Source of the DNA: Bacillus horti
Lineage (GTDB): Bacteria; Bacillota; Bacilli; Caldalkalibacillales; JCM-10596
Reading direction: 5' to 3'
Length of the DNA stretch: 64,000 nt
NCBI RefSeq assembly: GCF_030813115.1
Contig: NZ_JAUSTY010000004.1
Span: forward strand, 186,001 to 250,000
Part shown: positions 1 through 7,733 of the stretch, in pieces
Layout of the letters: each line of letters starts with the position of its first letter
Numbering within the stretch: the stretch's first letter is position 1
The notes under the pieces: generated by a model
Seen by the model: the letters and a program-made list of their open reading frames with translations, nothing else
Database searches by the model: none
Told to the model about the DNA's origin: nothing
Translations under genes and position numbers: made by a program

Positions 1-510
1 TTTAAACAACAAACGAATGAGGGATAAATGGGATAGCTTTGTAGTAGCTTGTGCCCATGATACAGAGAGTGCAATTGTATGAATCATGCCATAATGCGAA
101 AAAAGACGACCTAGTGATATCATCTGCTTAAGCTTCCTGTCACTGACTTGAGACATACCGCAAATAACAACGCCACCTAATGCTCGTTCAGGGTAGGCTA
201 AAAAAAATTCAAGCATGACTGATCCACCAGTCGAATATCCACATAAAAAGGCTTTTTCAATCTGTAACTCGTCCATTAATTTCTTAATATCTTCAACAAT
301 TAATGGATAGGTTACTTCCTGTTCAGAAGGCTCACTGTGCCCATGACCGCGAATATCGAAAGCAATTGTTCGAAAATACTTTGATAAATGATCGATTTGA
401 TATGTGAAATTTAAGCTGGTTAATACTGGTGGATGGATAAATATGATCGCCGTTCCTTTACCTTTATCTGTGTAATACATATTGTAGCCATTGATATAAG
501 CATGGGGCAT
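1..510 (-). CDS. Alpha/beta-hydrolase family protein (C-terminus beyond the window)
   Basis: The frame is open from an ATG at 510 to the window edge (170 codons), so the gene is cut by the window. The translation begins MPHAYINGYNMYYTDKGKG and shows an alpha/beta-hydrolase N-terminal half: an early strand followed by an HPP oxyanion region, the D-I-R-G-H-G-H-S motif, and the nucleophile elbow G-Y-S-T-G-G with Ser93 as predicted nucleophile. The catalytic acid and histidine would lie off the window. Substrate is unknown; the family includes esterases, lactonases and haloperoxidase-like enzymes. No lid insertion can be judged. A cytosolic enzyme is likely since no signal peptide is seen. Confidence 0.85.
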   Translation of the reverse strand, partial: MPHAYINGYNMYYTDKGKGTAIIFIHPPVLTSLNFTYQIDHLSKYFRTIAFDIRGHGHSEPSEQEVTYPLIVEDIKKLMDELQIEKAFLCGYSTGGSVMLEFFLAYPERALGGVVICGMSQVSDRKLKQMISLGRLFSHYGMIHTIALSVSWAQATTKLSHLSLIRLLFK

Positions 511-837
511 CTTCACTTCACCTACTTAGTTTTTATGATTAATATGGCTATTATGTAGAATCTCTATTCTATGAAACCTAATAATTCCGATTGAAATGAA
601 ATTATGGAGGGCTATCAAGGAACAGATAGCGCCTACTCACTGGAATTGGTAACTAGAGTATTTTCTTGTGCAAATCAGGAGCTATCTAATAACTGTAAAT
701 GTGTTCTTCGTAACAATATATTCACAATATGACCCCAAGGGGCTATTTTTTAATAGTGCATTTCATATTATGATTTATTAGAAAAGGATATATATGCTAA
801 CTGTTAGGATTAGCTATAGGGAAACGGGGGATTAACA
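511..837. other. Intergenic stretch with a short possible gene remnant
   Basis: This 327-bp gap separates two divergently transcribed genes. It contains a 42-codon open frame (604-732, plus strand, MEGYQGTDSAYSLELVTRVF at its start) without a convincing ribosome-binding site, and a GCTATC/GATAGC inverted repeat inside it. The frame may be a gene fragment or chance. Promoters for both neighbours must lie here, but I see no clear -35/-10 pair. Confidence 0.3.
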
Positions 838-1200
838 ATGAAAAAATCTAACAAGTATTTTCGCTTAGGAGTTATTTTGGGTATGTTTTTACTTGTCCTT
901 GCAGCTTGTTCTTCTGATCAGAGTGAGCCAGCAGAAGAGCCAGGTGAGTCTGAAGAATCTGGAGGAGAAGTGGCATTCCAAGAAGCGATAGACACATACC
1001 AGAATAGCTGTATTTCTTGCCATGGAACTGATTTACAAGGCGGAGCTGGTCCAGATTTAAGAGAAGTGGGAGCAAACCTTAGTCAAGACGAAATTGAAAC
1101 AGTTATTCGCGATGGCAGAGGGATTATGCCTGGATATGCGAGTCAATTTAGTCAAGATCAAATTGTTGAATTGGCAGAATGGCTTGCATCTAAAAACTAA
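838..1200 (+). CDS. Lipid-anchored c-type cytochrome (cytochrome c-551, CccB-like)
   Basis: A 120-residue small electron carrier. Residues 1-23 form a lipoprotein signal peptide ending in the lipobox L-A-A-C, so Cys24 is predicted to be lipidated and the protein anchored outside the membrane. An acidic, Ser/Glu-rich linker (about 25-45) precedes a cytochrome c domain with heme motif C58-I-S-C61-H62 and a probable axial Met97 in G-I-M-P-G-Y. Length and layout match the cytochrome c-551 lipoproteins (CccB type) that serve the cytochrome oxidase end of the respiratory chain in Bacillales. It stands alone, with its own terminator directly downstream. Confidence 0.9.
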   Translation: MKKSNKYFRLGVILGMFLLVLAACSSDQSEPAEEPGESEESGGEVAFQEAIDTYQNSCISCHGTDLQGGAGPDLREVGANLSQDEIETVIRDGRGIMPGYASQFSQDQIVELAEWLASKN

Positions 1201-1216
1201 TAATTATGCGTTACAT

Positions 1217-1258
1217 AAAACACGCACATTCTTAAAGTATTGAATGTGCGTGTTTTTT
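1217..1258 (+). terminator. Rho-independent terminator of the cytochrome c gene
   Basis: A perfect 15-bp stem (1217-1231 with 1242-1256, core CACGCACATTC/GAATGTGCGTG) is closed by a 10-nt loop and runs into a T tract. The A/T ends make it usable on both strands, serving also the gene that ends at 1320. Confidence 0.85.
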
Positions 1259-1319
1259 ACGGTCTAAGAATTATAAATTTGATACAATGTTATAAATATA
1301 TAGAAGCTTTTAGAAAGGC

Positions 1320-2399
1320 TTAATTCGAGGGAAATCCTTTAAATGGGTCGATTCCCTCGGGCAAAATACTATGGAATGGTACATAGATTTCCGGAAATCC
1401 AGCAGCATAACTTGTATATTCATATTGATCAAAGAACAGGACAATTCCTTCATTTCTTAGGAAGAAACGTGGATCCGCATCTAATCCTTCAAAACCACCT
1501 ATATACCCATTCATATTTGGTAGCTCCTCAGAAACAATATGATTTAACTCCGTTACGTAATTCGGATTTCCATCAAGAAGCAGATCTTCTAATTGAATTC
1601 TCTCGCCAGTTTCTAACACGAACGTCAAACTCTCCCGAGTATTTAGCCCGTGTGCAGCTCCAGTAAAGGCATTTTCCTGCATTAGAATATTGACAACACC
1701 ATTTTTGTTATAGGTAACATTAAATGTTCCTATAAATTGATATGGGCGCTCTCCTTCCACGTATGACTGTAAGGCTTCTTCAGCATAATCTGTATAAGAG
1801 GTAACATGAGCCTCAATGGCTTCATTGATCTGCTCGATACCTGCAGCATTCCCGCTAAGGACAGGATACTCCAATGATATGGTTGAATCTCCTTCACTTC
1901 GTTCAACAAAGCTGCGTTCAAAGTCTATCTCATTTTGTTCGGAAGTTGTTAAGTCGAGCGTCTTTTGTGTGCCATTCCATACTCCATCGAATGACATATA
2001 ATCACGAAGTAGACTAAAAGGAACGTATAGATGTCCATCCCTATTTATTGCTTGATAAATGTTAGTGTTTACCTGGTTCACAGTTAAAGAGGTGCCTAAA
2101 TTCTCACTTACAATGTTAATTCTGTTTGGCTCAGAACCCACGACGTAAGTATTTCTTTCGCTATCATACTTAACTTCAATTCCGAGTTCATCTCGCAATG
2201 TAGCAAGAGGAATCATTGTGTTTCCATAAATGAGAAGTGCAGGACGTTGTAGATCTTCACCCTCCCAGCTTAATACAACTTCAGGTGCAGTAACCTGATT
2301 CGTAGTATAATCAGAAGCCGCTACATGCGACAAAGTGGCACTACTCAACACTATTCCTGCTGTTATAGCGAGTGAACTCCAAAGCTTTCTCTTTTTCAC
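1320..2399 (-). CDS. Secreted protein with stalk (copper-amine-oxidase-N-like) domain and DUF3298/DUF4163-type C-terminus
   Basis: A 359-residue exported protein starting at GTG (2399-2397), with AAGGATG upstream. Residues 1-29 are a signal peptide. Residues about 50-155 show a stalk-type pair of repeats (I-Y-G-N-T-M-I-P-L-A-T-L-R-D-E-L-G and G-H-L-Y-V-P-F-S-L-L-R-D), normally used for surface display or wall contact. The C-terminal half (about 165-355) has the G-A-A-H-G motif and the E-Y-T-S-Y-A-A-G-F-P segment of DUF4163/DUF3298 proteins, a domain shared with the anti-sigma factor RsiV and the peptidoglycan deacetylase PdaC. No catalytic deacetylase domain is present, so the role is unknown. 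Confidence 0.75.
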   Translation of the reverse strand: MKKRKLWSSLAITAGIVLSSATLSHVAASDYTTNQVTAPEVVLSWEGEDLQRPALLIYGNTMIPLATLRDELGIEVKYDSERNTYVVGSEPNRINIVSENLGTSLTVNQVNTNIYQAINRDGHLYVPFSLLRDYMSFDGVWNGTQKTLDLTTSEQNEIDFERSFVERSEGDSTISLEYPVLSGNAAGIEQINEAIEAHVTSYTDYAEEALQSYVEGERPYQFIGTFNVTYNKNGVVNILMQENAFTGAAHGLNTRESLTFVLETGERIQLEDLLLDGNPNYVTELNHIVSEELPNMNGYIGGFEGLDADPRFFLRNEGIVLFFDQYEYTSYAAGFPEIYVPFHSILPEGIDPFKGFPSN

Positions 2400-2612
2400 A
2401 GATGGTCATCCTTTCCTAAGCTTATAAGCTTTTATAGTATGGTGTCGCCATAATTTCCCTTACCCGCTGATGGTTTGTTGTAATCAACCTTTTTAATTGT
2501 TGTCATGTCTTTCATAGAGTTGGCATGATAAAATATAGCCATTACTATCAGCATAGAGGTATTCTCTTGGACTAATTTTGTAATTAAATAATAATGAGTA
2601 GAGGTGTCAAGT

Positions 2613-3026
2613 ATGGGAGAGACGAATAACCTTTCAAAGCAATTATTGTTTTGCCCGCCTCAATCAGGACGTGAATACAACATGGGCTCTATGACTAGTA
2701 TTTTTTATGCTGATGGGGCACAGACTGAAAATCGCTATTGTGTATCAACTTGGTGGCTAGAGCCTTTAAGTGAGGGTTCAGGTCCACATTCACATGATGA
2801 AAATGAAGAACTGTTCTATGTACTAGAAGGGACAATGACCTTCCGGTTAGGTCCGGAATATGTTGATGCTCCAAAGGGTTCGTTTATTAGGGTGCCAGCA
2901 GGGGTGATTCATGACTTTATGAATCGAAGTAACGAACGGGCAGGGATTTTAAATGTTTTCATCCCCGGGGGATTTGAACAACAAATGCCTAAAATTGTGC
3001 AATGGTACGAAGAAAACAAAAAATGA
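2613..3026 (+). CDS. Cupin-domain protein
   Basis: A single-domain cupin of 137 residues. The start is placed at ATG 2613 because GAGGTG (2601-2606) sits six bases before it; an in-frame GTG at 2604 lies inside that ribosome-binding site. Cupin motif 1 is visible as H-S-H-D-E-N-E-E-L-F-Y-V-L-E-G (two His and a Glu as likely metal ligands) and motif 2 as P-A-G-V-I-H-D-F. The C-terminus (I-P-G-G-F-E) resembles small quercetin-dioxygenase-like cupins. A metal-dependent enzyme or ligand-binding role is possible; the substrate cannot be read from sequence. Confidence 0.85.
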   Translation: MGETNNLSKQLLFCPPQSGREYNMGSMTSIFYADGAQTENRYCVSTWWLEPLSEGSGPHSHDENEELFYVLEGTMTFRLGPEYVDAPKGSFIRVPAGVIHDFMNRSNERAGILNVFIPGGFEQQMPKIVQWYEENKK

Positions 3027-3132
3027 ACAAAATAAGTAGTTCGAGTAGATGAATGGGAGTATAGAGGAGTGGCGTCAAATTGGGTAGCATCTGACCGAGC
3101 TACAATGAGGGTTCACGGGGATGGAGGATGTG

Positions 3133-3240
3133 ATGGCTAAGAAAGAAATTCTAGAAAATATAGTTAGAAAGTGGATCATGCGACTTCGCATTAATAAAAT
3201 GTCTATAAGCTCAAAATACAAAAGCTTTGAACGGAGTTGA
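3133..3240 (+). CDS. Possible 35-residue small protein
   Basis: A short open frame (MAKKEILENIVRKWIMRLRI at its start) begins at ATG 3133, with GGAGG five bases upstream, and ends at TGA 3238-3240, just before the start of the MOSC gene. The peptide is strongly basic. It could be a real small protein, a translated leader of the MOSC gene or the tail of a decayed gene. I do not recognise a family, and support rests only on the ribosome-binding site and position. Confidence 0.3.
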   Translation: MAKKEILENIVRKWIMRLRINKMSISSKYKSFERS

Positions 3241-3244
3241 AGAA

Positions 3245-3952
3245 ATGGGTCAGGAAGTAGGTAAGGTACAGAGATTGTGGAGGTATCCGGTCAAATCCTT
3301 GCTCGGTGAACAATGTAGTCAAATGCGAATTGATAAACGTGGCGCTTGGGGAGACCGATTGTATACAGTACGAGATGAAAATGCGAAATTTGGAAGTGGA
3401 AAGACCACCCGCTTATTTACTAAGATAGACGGTTTATTTAAGCTATCTTCCTACTATAGAGAGGAGCAGCCAATCGTAGTGTTTCCGGATGGAACAGAAT
3501 TAGCTGCTCCTAGCGTTGAACTAGACGGGCGTTTATCACTGGAGCTTGGAAAACAGGTGACAGTAGAACGTGAGGGTGACATTTCTCATTTTGATGATTG
3601 CCCCATTCACATCATTTCAACCTCTGGCTTGTTAGCGTTAAAGAATGCTTTACCTGAAATAGCTATAGACGAAAGGAGATTTCGTCCAAATTTAGTGCTG
3701 AATACAGTTGGAAGAGGTCCAGTGGAAAATGAGTGGATAGGCAAACAATTGCAAATTGGCAATGAGCTTATACTTGAAATTATTCAGAAAACAGAGCGCT
3801 GTGGCATGGTCACATTTGCTCAAGGTAATTTACCGCGAGAACCGCATGTGCTGAAGCATTTGTCTCAAGAGTATGACCTTTGTTTTGGTGTATATGCACA
3901 TATAATTCAAACGGGTAATATTGCTGTACATGATCAAGTGAAACTGCTTTAA
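3245..3952 (+). CDS. MOSC-domain protein
   Basis: A 235-residue protein. ATG 3245 is preferred, with GGAG (3233-3236) eight bases upstream; an in-frame TTG at 3227 has no such site. Residues about 1-90 form the MOSC N-terminal beta barrel (L-W-R-Y-P-V-K-S-L-L-G-E) and about 110-230 the MOSC domain, with E-R-R-F-R-P-N and the conserved late cysteine in T-E-R-C-G-M-V. Family members use this cysteine in molybdenum-cofactor or sulfur chemistry, such as reduction of N-hydroxylated compounds. No redox partner gene is adjacent. Confidence 0.85.
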   Translation: MGQEVGKVQRLWRYPVKSLLGEQCSQMRIDKRGAWGDRLYTVRDENAKFGSGKTTRLFTKIDGLFKLSSYYREEQPIVVFPDGTELAAPSVELDGRLSLELGKQVTVEREGDISHFDDCPIHIISTSGLLALKNALPEIAIDERRFRPNLVLNTVGRGPVENEWIGKQLQIGNELILEIIQKTERCGMVTFAQGNLPREPHVLKHLSQEYDLCFGVYAHIIQTGNIAVHDQVKLL

Positions 3953-3970
3953 ATTTCATATTAAAAGTAG

Positions 3971-4023
3971 GACAGGTCTGTAAGTGCTGGGAAGAAAAGC
4001 ATTACGGAAACCTGTCTTTTATT
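3971..4023 (+). terminator. Terminator of the MOSC gene
   Basis: GACAGGT (3971-3977) pairs with ACCTGTC (4010-4016), with further imperfect pairing inside (TGTAAgTGCT against AGCAtTACgg), followed by TTTTATTT. This is a long hairpin with a T tract right after the gene. Confidence 0.7.
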
Positions 4024-4060
4024 TATAAGCTATGCAGTTCTATTGATAAAATTTATGAAA

Positions 4061-4249
4061 CTATTGATTATGAACCTTGTCTATTCTGCCACCAAGACCG
4101 ATTAAAGGCTCAGATAATAGGATAGCAATCAGTGCGGATTGTAGGACATAGCATGTTAATGAGCGTTTACCTGCTGCGGCAAGCACTTTAGTTATAAAAG
4201 CGGGTTTCTGTCCGATTTTTTTAAGAAGAGGTATATGGTCTTGAAGCAA
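4061..4249 (-). pseudogene. Remnant of a DUF418 (YeiB-type) membrane protein gene
   Basis: A 62-codon frame encodes A-A-G-K-R-S-L-T-C-Y-V-L-Q-S-A-L followed by I-A-I-L-L-S-E-P-L-I-G-L-G. This matches the C-terminal DUF418 segment of the intact protein at 20285-21466 (A-V-G-K-R-S-L-T-F-Y-L-Y-Q-E-A-L, then V-V-L-L-S-P-V-A-F-G-L-G). The normal ten-helix N-terminal region and the last transmembrane helix are missing, and no ribosome-binding site is seen. I read it as a broken gene rather than a functional small protein. Confidence 0.65.
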
Positions 4250-4335
4250 TGTAGCAATTCTATATGGTCCAAGGATTTAAGAAGAACAGGAGCATTGAAC
4301 ATTTTTTCATACACTTTAATATGTGAGTATTAATA

Positions 4336-4373
4336 TATTGTTATTTACAATAGTGTGCGTCATACAGTATAAT
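4336..4373 (+). promoter_or_regulatory. Promoter and possible PadR operator
   Basis: TTTACA (4344-4349), an 18-bp spacer and TATAAT (4368-4373) form a good vegetative promoter for the padR gene at 4394. The inverted repeat TATTGT-N5-ACAATA (4336-4352) overlaps the -35 element and is a candidate autoregulatory site. Confidence 0.6.
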
Positions 4374-4393
4374 GAAGACCGGGAGTTGATCTT

Positions 4394-4762
4394 ATGGCTG
4401 ATGTGAAAGAAACGATCAATGCAATACTCAGTGAACTGCGAAGAGGAACGATTGTGATTGGTGTTTTAAGTCAATTACTTAATGAACCTCAGTATGGATA
4501 TTCGCTAGTACCGGTATTAAAGGAGAAAGGGATTGCCATTGATCCAGGTACTTTGTATCCCTTGCTTCGAAGATTAGAAAAGCAGAATTTGCTTGAAAGT
4601 AGCTGGGATACGAATGAAACGCGTCCACGTAAATACTATTTGCTTAGTCCATTTGGACGAGAAGTTTACAATGGCCTTTGTAAAGAATGGCATATGCTTA
4701 TAAAAAGCATGGATGAGATTATTGGAACAGATGAAGGAGGGGAAAAGGGTGGAGTTAATTGA
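4394..4762 (+). CDS. PadR-family transcriptional regulator
   Basis: A 122-residue winged-helix repressor. The PadR fold is seen in G-V-L-S-Q-L-L-N-E-P-Q-Y-G-Y-S-L, then D-P-G-T-L-Y-P-L-L-R-R-L-E (recognition helix) and the wing P-R-K-Y-Y-L-L-S. A short C-terminal helix would give the dimer. It overlaps the next gene by 14 bases, so the two are co-translated. PadR genes next to HAAS-domain membrane proteins are a common arrangement in Bacillota, with PadR presumably controlling its own operon. The inducer is unknown. Confidence 0.9.
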   Translation: MADVKETINAILSELRRGTIVIGVLSQLLNEPQYGYSLVPVLKEKGIAIDPGTLYPLLRRLEKQNLLESSWDTNETRPRKYYLLSPFGREVYNGLCKEWHMLIKSMDEIIGTDEGGEKGGVN

Positions 4763-5777
4763 TCGTTACATTTATGCGGTAACAGAGCGATTACCTGAAA
4801 AACAAAGAGATGAGATAAAAAAGGAGCTGAAAGGCTTAATTGATGAAATGCTCGAGGAGAGACTAGCTGGCCATCAGATTGATCAAGTGACTCAAGAGGA
4901 TGTCGAGAATGTTTTACAGGAGCTTGGAAATCCGAAAGAGCTGGCAGCGAAGTATCGTGGCTATGACCGATATTTAATTGGACCTATGTTTTATGGATCA
5001 TATCTTAGTACTCTAAAAGTTGTCCTGCTATCCATTTCTATTCTAGTAACCGTTATGTTTGCTATTGATACTTTTTTTGCTTCTGTAGGTGCACTAGAGC
5101 AGCTGGTAAGCTACTTTGCTTCAATTTTTACAGTAGGGGCTCAAGCCTTTTTCTGGGTAACTGTTATTTTTGCTTGGATGGAGTACCGTCAAGGAAATGA
5201 AAGATCAAGCCTTGACAATAAAAAGGTAGGGGAGTGGAGCCTCACAGAACTGCCTCAAATTCCTAGCGAGCAAGCTAAGATTAAAATGAGTGAACCTATT
5301 TTTGGAATATTTTTTGCTGTTCTTTTTACAGCGATTAGTCTCTATGCTGTAGAGTGGTTTGGTATATGGAGATTTGAGGAAGGAAGTCGTTCCGTTATTT
5401 CCTTTCTGAATGCAGAGGCTTTCCACACCTATTTGCCACTTATATGGGGAGTTGCTGCTCTAGGAATCTTAAAAGCGTGTGTACAAATAATAGCCCGCAA
5501 AAGAAGCACTAGACTACTAGGTTTCAACATAATCGTGTCAGTTGTTATCGTTGTTCTAACGGCTATCATCTTCTCCGATAGTTCCATCTACAATGCTGAT
5601 TTTGTTCAACAGATGGTGTCGGCAGGTATTTTATCTCCGGCTGGGGAAGGATATAGCACTTTATCTGCGATTTGGGATGGAGTAGCAGGGTGGACTGTCG
5701 TTTTGGTAGTTATTTTTACTCTTATAGACTTGGCAACGGACGCGTATTACACGTATCGAGCAAAAGTTATAGCTTAA
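4749..5777 (+). CDS. HAAS-domain (DUF1700-like) integral membrane protein
   Basis: A 342-residue protein. The start GTG 4749 is chosen because AAGGAGGGG (4735-4743) lies just before it. Residues 1-75 form a helical HAAS/DUF1700-type domain with the pattern L-P-E-K-Q-R-D-E-I-K-K-E-L and L-G-N-P-K-E-L-A. It is followed by four to six hydrophobic segments between about 85 and 335 (for example V-V-L-L-S-I-S-I-L-V-T-V-M-F). Such proteins pair with PadR regulators and probably sit in the cytoplasmic membrane; a biochemical activity is not known. Translation is coupled to padR by the overlap. Confidence 0.8.
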   Translation: MELIDRYIYAVTERLPEKQRDEIKKELKGLIDEMLEERLAGHQIDQVTQEDVENVLQELGNPKELAAKYRGYDRYLIGPMFYGSYLSTLKVVLLSISILVTVMFAIDTFFASVGALEQLVSYFASIFTVGAQAFFWVTVIFAWMEYRQGNERSSLDNKKVGEWSLTELPQIPSEQAKIKMSEPIFGIFFAVLFTAISLYAVEWFGIWRFEEGSRSVISFLNAEAFHTYLPLIWGVAALGILKACVQIIARKRSTRLLGFNIIVSVVIVVLTAIIFSDSSIYNADFVQQMVSAGILSPAGEGYSTLSAIWDGVAGWTVVLVVIFTLIDLATDAYYTYRAKVIA

Positions 5778-5780
5778 CAT

Positions 5781-5852
5781 AATAGAAAGGTGCCAGTGAG
5801 AAAGTTGAACAATCCTTGTTCAATTTACCAGCTTGGGTACCTTTCTATTTAT
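5781..5852. terminator. Bidirectional terminator between converging genes
   Basis: The outer stem AATAGAAAGGT/ACCTTTCTATT (5781-5791 with 5839-5849) and the inner stem GTTGAACAA/TTGTTCAAT (5804-5812 with 5816-5824) form a compound hairpin. It lies between the plus-strand gene ending at 5777 and the minus-strand gene ending at 5882. Confidence 0.65.
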
Positions 5853-5881
5853 AGGTTTCATTTCTCTTAATGCTGGAACAA

Positions 5882-6265
5882 TCAGTTTTGAGACGCATTG
5901 CATTCCTCAAGTACCTTTGATTTATCTCCATGAACCTTATCTAAATGATCTTCTCCCCAATAACATAAACTGTCTAATGCCCCTTTTAATCCCCAGCCGT
6001 ATGCTGTTAATTCATACTCTACTTTTGGAGGTACCTGTTTATAAATCTTCCTAGTAATGATTCCATCATTCTCTAGCCCTCTCAATTGATTAGTGAGCAT
6101 TTTTTGAGTGATATTGGGAATTAATCGACGAAGCTCAGATGTTCGTTTCCTTCCAGTCATCAAGTTATAGATGATCAATGGTTTCCACTTTCCTCCAATT
6201 ACTTCTAGTGTGGCCTCAACTCCAACTTGATATTTCTTTTGAATATCCTTCGTTTCTTTAGTCAT
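5882..6265 (-). CDS. HxlR-family transcriptional regulator
   Basis: A 127-residue winged-helix protein with the HxlR hallmarks G-G-K-W-K-P-L-I-I-Y-N-L, R-T-S-E-L-R-R-L-I-P-N-I-T-Q-K-M-L-T and P-P-K-V-E-Y-E-L-T-A-Y-G. It lacks the N-terminal redox cysteine known from YodB/HypR regulators, so thiol sensing is not evident. It is divergent from a flavodoxin-fold quinone reductase gene (6476), the usual target type for this family, and probably controls that gene and itself. Start codon ATG follows GGAGG on the minus strand. Confidence 0.9.
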   Translation of the reverse strand: MTKETKDIQKKYQVGVEATLEVIGGKWKPLIIYNLMTGRKRTSELRRLIPNITQKMLTNQLRGLENDGIITRKIYKQVPPKVEYELTAYGWGLKGALDSLCYWGEDHLDKVHGDKSKVLEECNASQN

Positions 6266-6338
6266 TTTAATCCTCCAATATAAAATTTTTTTGAGAGATT
6301 ATTATTCAACATTCAGTCATATTCTAGGGTACTCCAAT

Positions 6339-6351
6339 GTTCCTATGGAAC
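6339..6351. promoter_or_regulatory. Candidate operator palindrome in the hxlR/oxidoreductase gap
   Basis: GTTCC-TAT-GGAAC is a perfect inverted repeat in the 210-bp gap between the divergent HxlR and oxidoreductase genes. Position fits a regulator-binding site; the arms are short, so chance is not excluded. Confidence 0.35.
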
Positions 6352-6475
6352 CTGTATTACCCTATAGAACTTAAAAGTGCGTACTTCCAAATGGTTGTTC
6401 TTGCTGTTTATAATAACATTAGTCATTGATCAATAGCTAGATATTTAGCAGCTTGAAAGGTAGTGATAATACAGT

Positions 6476-7051
6476 ATGAAAGTATTAACAGTTGTTTCCC
6501 ACCCGAGGGAAAATTCCTTGACCTTTGCGGTTACCCGTCGATTTATAGATGGACTTGCAGATGCTGGACATGAATCAGAGATAGTAGATTTGCATCGTAT
6601 TGGTTTTGATCCTGTATTACGTGAACTAGATGAACCTGATTGGTCAGCTACTGAGCAGCGATATTCTGCTGAAGTGGAAAAGGAAATGAGGCGGATGAAG
6701 GAGCATGATGCTTTAGCTTTTATTTTTCCCGTTTGGTGGTGGGGATTGCCAGCTATGTTAAAGGGTTATATAGACCGTGTATGGAACAATGGCTTTGCGT
6801 ATGGTTCGAATCAACTTCATCATCAGCGTGCTTTATGGATTGGTCTAGCAGCAGCTACTGAAACCCAGTTGAAGAAAAGAAATTATGATGAACTTATCAC
6901 ACATCTCCTCAACGTCGGTGTGGCAGATTATTGTGGGATTTCAAATTCAAAGGTTGAATTCTTGTATGATACCTTGAATTCATCACCTGGGCATTCAGAG
7001 TTATTGCTGCAACAAGCTTACAGTATAGGCTTGAATTACGCCAAAGAGTAA
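6476..7051 (+). CDS. NAD(P)H-dependent oxidoreductase, flavodoxin-like fold (quinone reductase type)
   Basis: A 191-residue cytosolic flavoprotein of the Flavodoxin_2 (NQO1/MdaB/KefF) family. The N-terminus V-L-T-V-V-S-H-P-R-E-N-S-L-T gives the FMN/FAD phosphate loop. P-V-W-W-W-G-L-P-A-M-L-K-G-Y-I-D-R-V forms the active-site region, and G-F-A-Y-G follows as usual. The reaction is two-electron reduction of quinones or related electrophiles with NAD(P)H. It is transcribed away from an HxlR regulator, a pairing that fits an electrophile-induced detoxification unit. Confidence 0.88.
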   Translation: MKVLTVVSHPRENSLTFAVTRRFIDGLADAGHESEIVDLHRIGFDPVLRELDEPDWSATEQRYSAEVEKEMRRMKEHDALAFIFPVWWWGLPAMLKGYIDRVWNNGFAYGSNQLHHQRALWIGLAAATETQLKKRNYDELITHLLNVGVADYCGISNSKVEFLYDTLNSSPGHSELLLQQAYSIGLNYAKE

Positions 7052-7164
7052 GCAGAAAGTAGATTAGTTTGAACACCTAGGAGTCTGGACACATTCATAA
7101 AACTAATGCCCGAATACGATTGCACCCGGGCGCTAGTTCTGCAATCGAGACTTTGAATGATCTG

Positions 7165-7214
7165 TTGACAAAGCAATAAATATCAGCTATCTTATTATTT
7201 AGACGGCTAAATAA
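7165..7214 (+). promoter_or_regulatory. marR promoter with overlapping MarR operator
   Basis: TTGACA (7165-7170), a 17-bp spacer and TATCTT (7188-7193) form the promoter. Directly after the -10, TTATTTAG-ACGG-CTAAATAA (7195-7214) is a perfect 8-bp inverted repeat covering the likely transcription start. The same box occurs inverted at 7696-7709, before the downstream SDR gene, which makes an operator for the adjacent MarR protein very likely. Confidence 0.7.
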
Positions 7215-7230
7215 AAATGGAGGTAGCTTT

Positions 7231-7656
7231 ATGAACGAAGAATATACATATACGACTAGTTTTTTTATTGTACAGCTTGCCAAGCTGCATCGCCAACGTA
7301 TAAGTGATGAGTTCGCAAAATTAGGTATTTTTGTAGGGCAGGATATGATTCTAAAGCTACTCTGGGAAGAGAATGGTTTAACACAAACTCAAATTATAAA
7401 TAAATTGAAGGTTGAGCCCCCTACGATTACAAAGATGATTCATCGAATGGAAAAAGCAGGTTTGCTGAGAAGAAAACGCGACTCTCAAGACGCTCGTGTA
7501 TCTCGTGTCTATTTGACGGAGCAAGGATACCAATTAAAGGAGCCTATTATCCAAGTATGGTCAAGGCTAGATGAAGCACTCATGGAAGGAATTACTGACC
7601 AAGAGCAAGCTTCTTTAAACAAAATGTTGAAGCGTCTATTACGAAATATGAGCTAA
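7231..7656 (+). CDS. MarR-family transcriptional regulator
   Basis: A 141-residue winged-helix dimeric repressor. Helix-turn-helix and wing are seen in L-T-Q-T-Q-I-I-N-K-L-K-V-E-P-P-T-I-T-K-M-I-H-R-M-E and R-K-R-D-S-Q-D-A-R-V-S-R-V-Y-L-T, the standard MarR D-x-R wing motif. The N- and C-terminal helices would form the dimer interface. It is followed at 78 bp by an SDR gene on the same strand, and both start regions share an operator-like palindrome, so it probably represses itself and that enzyme. The ligand is unknown. Confidence 0.92.
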   Translation: MNEEYTYTTSFFIVQLAKLHRQRISDEFAKLGIFVGQDMILKLLWEENGLTQTQIINKLKVEPPTITKMIHRMEKAGLLRRKRDSQDARVSRVYLTEQGYQLKEPIIQVWSRLDEALMEGITDQEQASLNKMLKRLLRNMS

Positions 7657-7695
7657 TCTTTTTAATGAGTCAATGTAACAAGGCCTACCTAATTG

Positions 7696-7709
7696 TTTAG
7701 CCGTCTAAA
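7696..7709. promoter_or_regulatory. Second MarR-type operator, before the SDR gene
   Basis: TTTAG-CCGT-CTAAA is the reverse complement of the core at 7198-7211, and the identity extends to 17 bases. It lies 24 bp before the SDR start codon, between the two genes of the module. Confidence 0.6.
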
Positions 7710-7733
7710 TAAATAACTAGGAGTTGTTGGCAC

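Noticed and set aside
733-742. CCCC-AA-GGGG as terminator
   Set aside because: The loop would have only two bases, so a stable hairpin with the following T run is unlikely.
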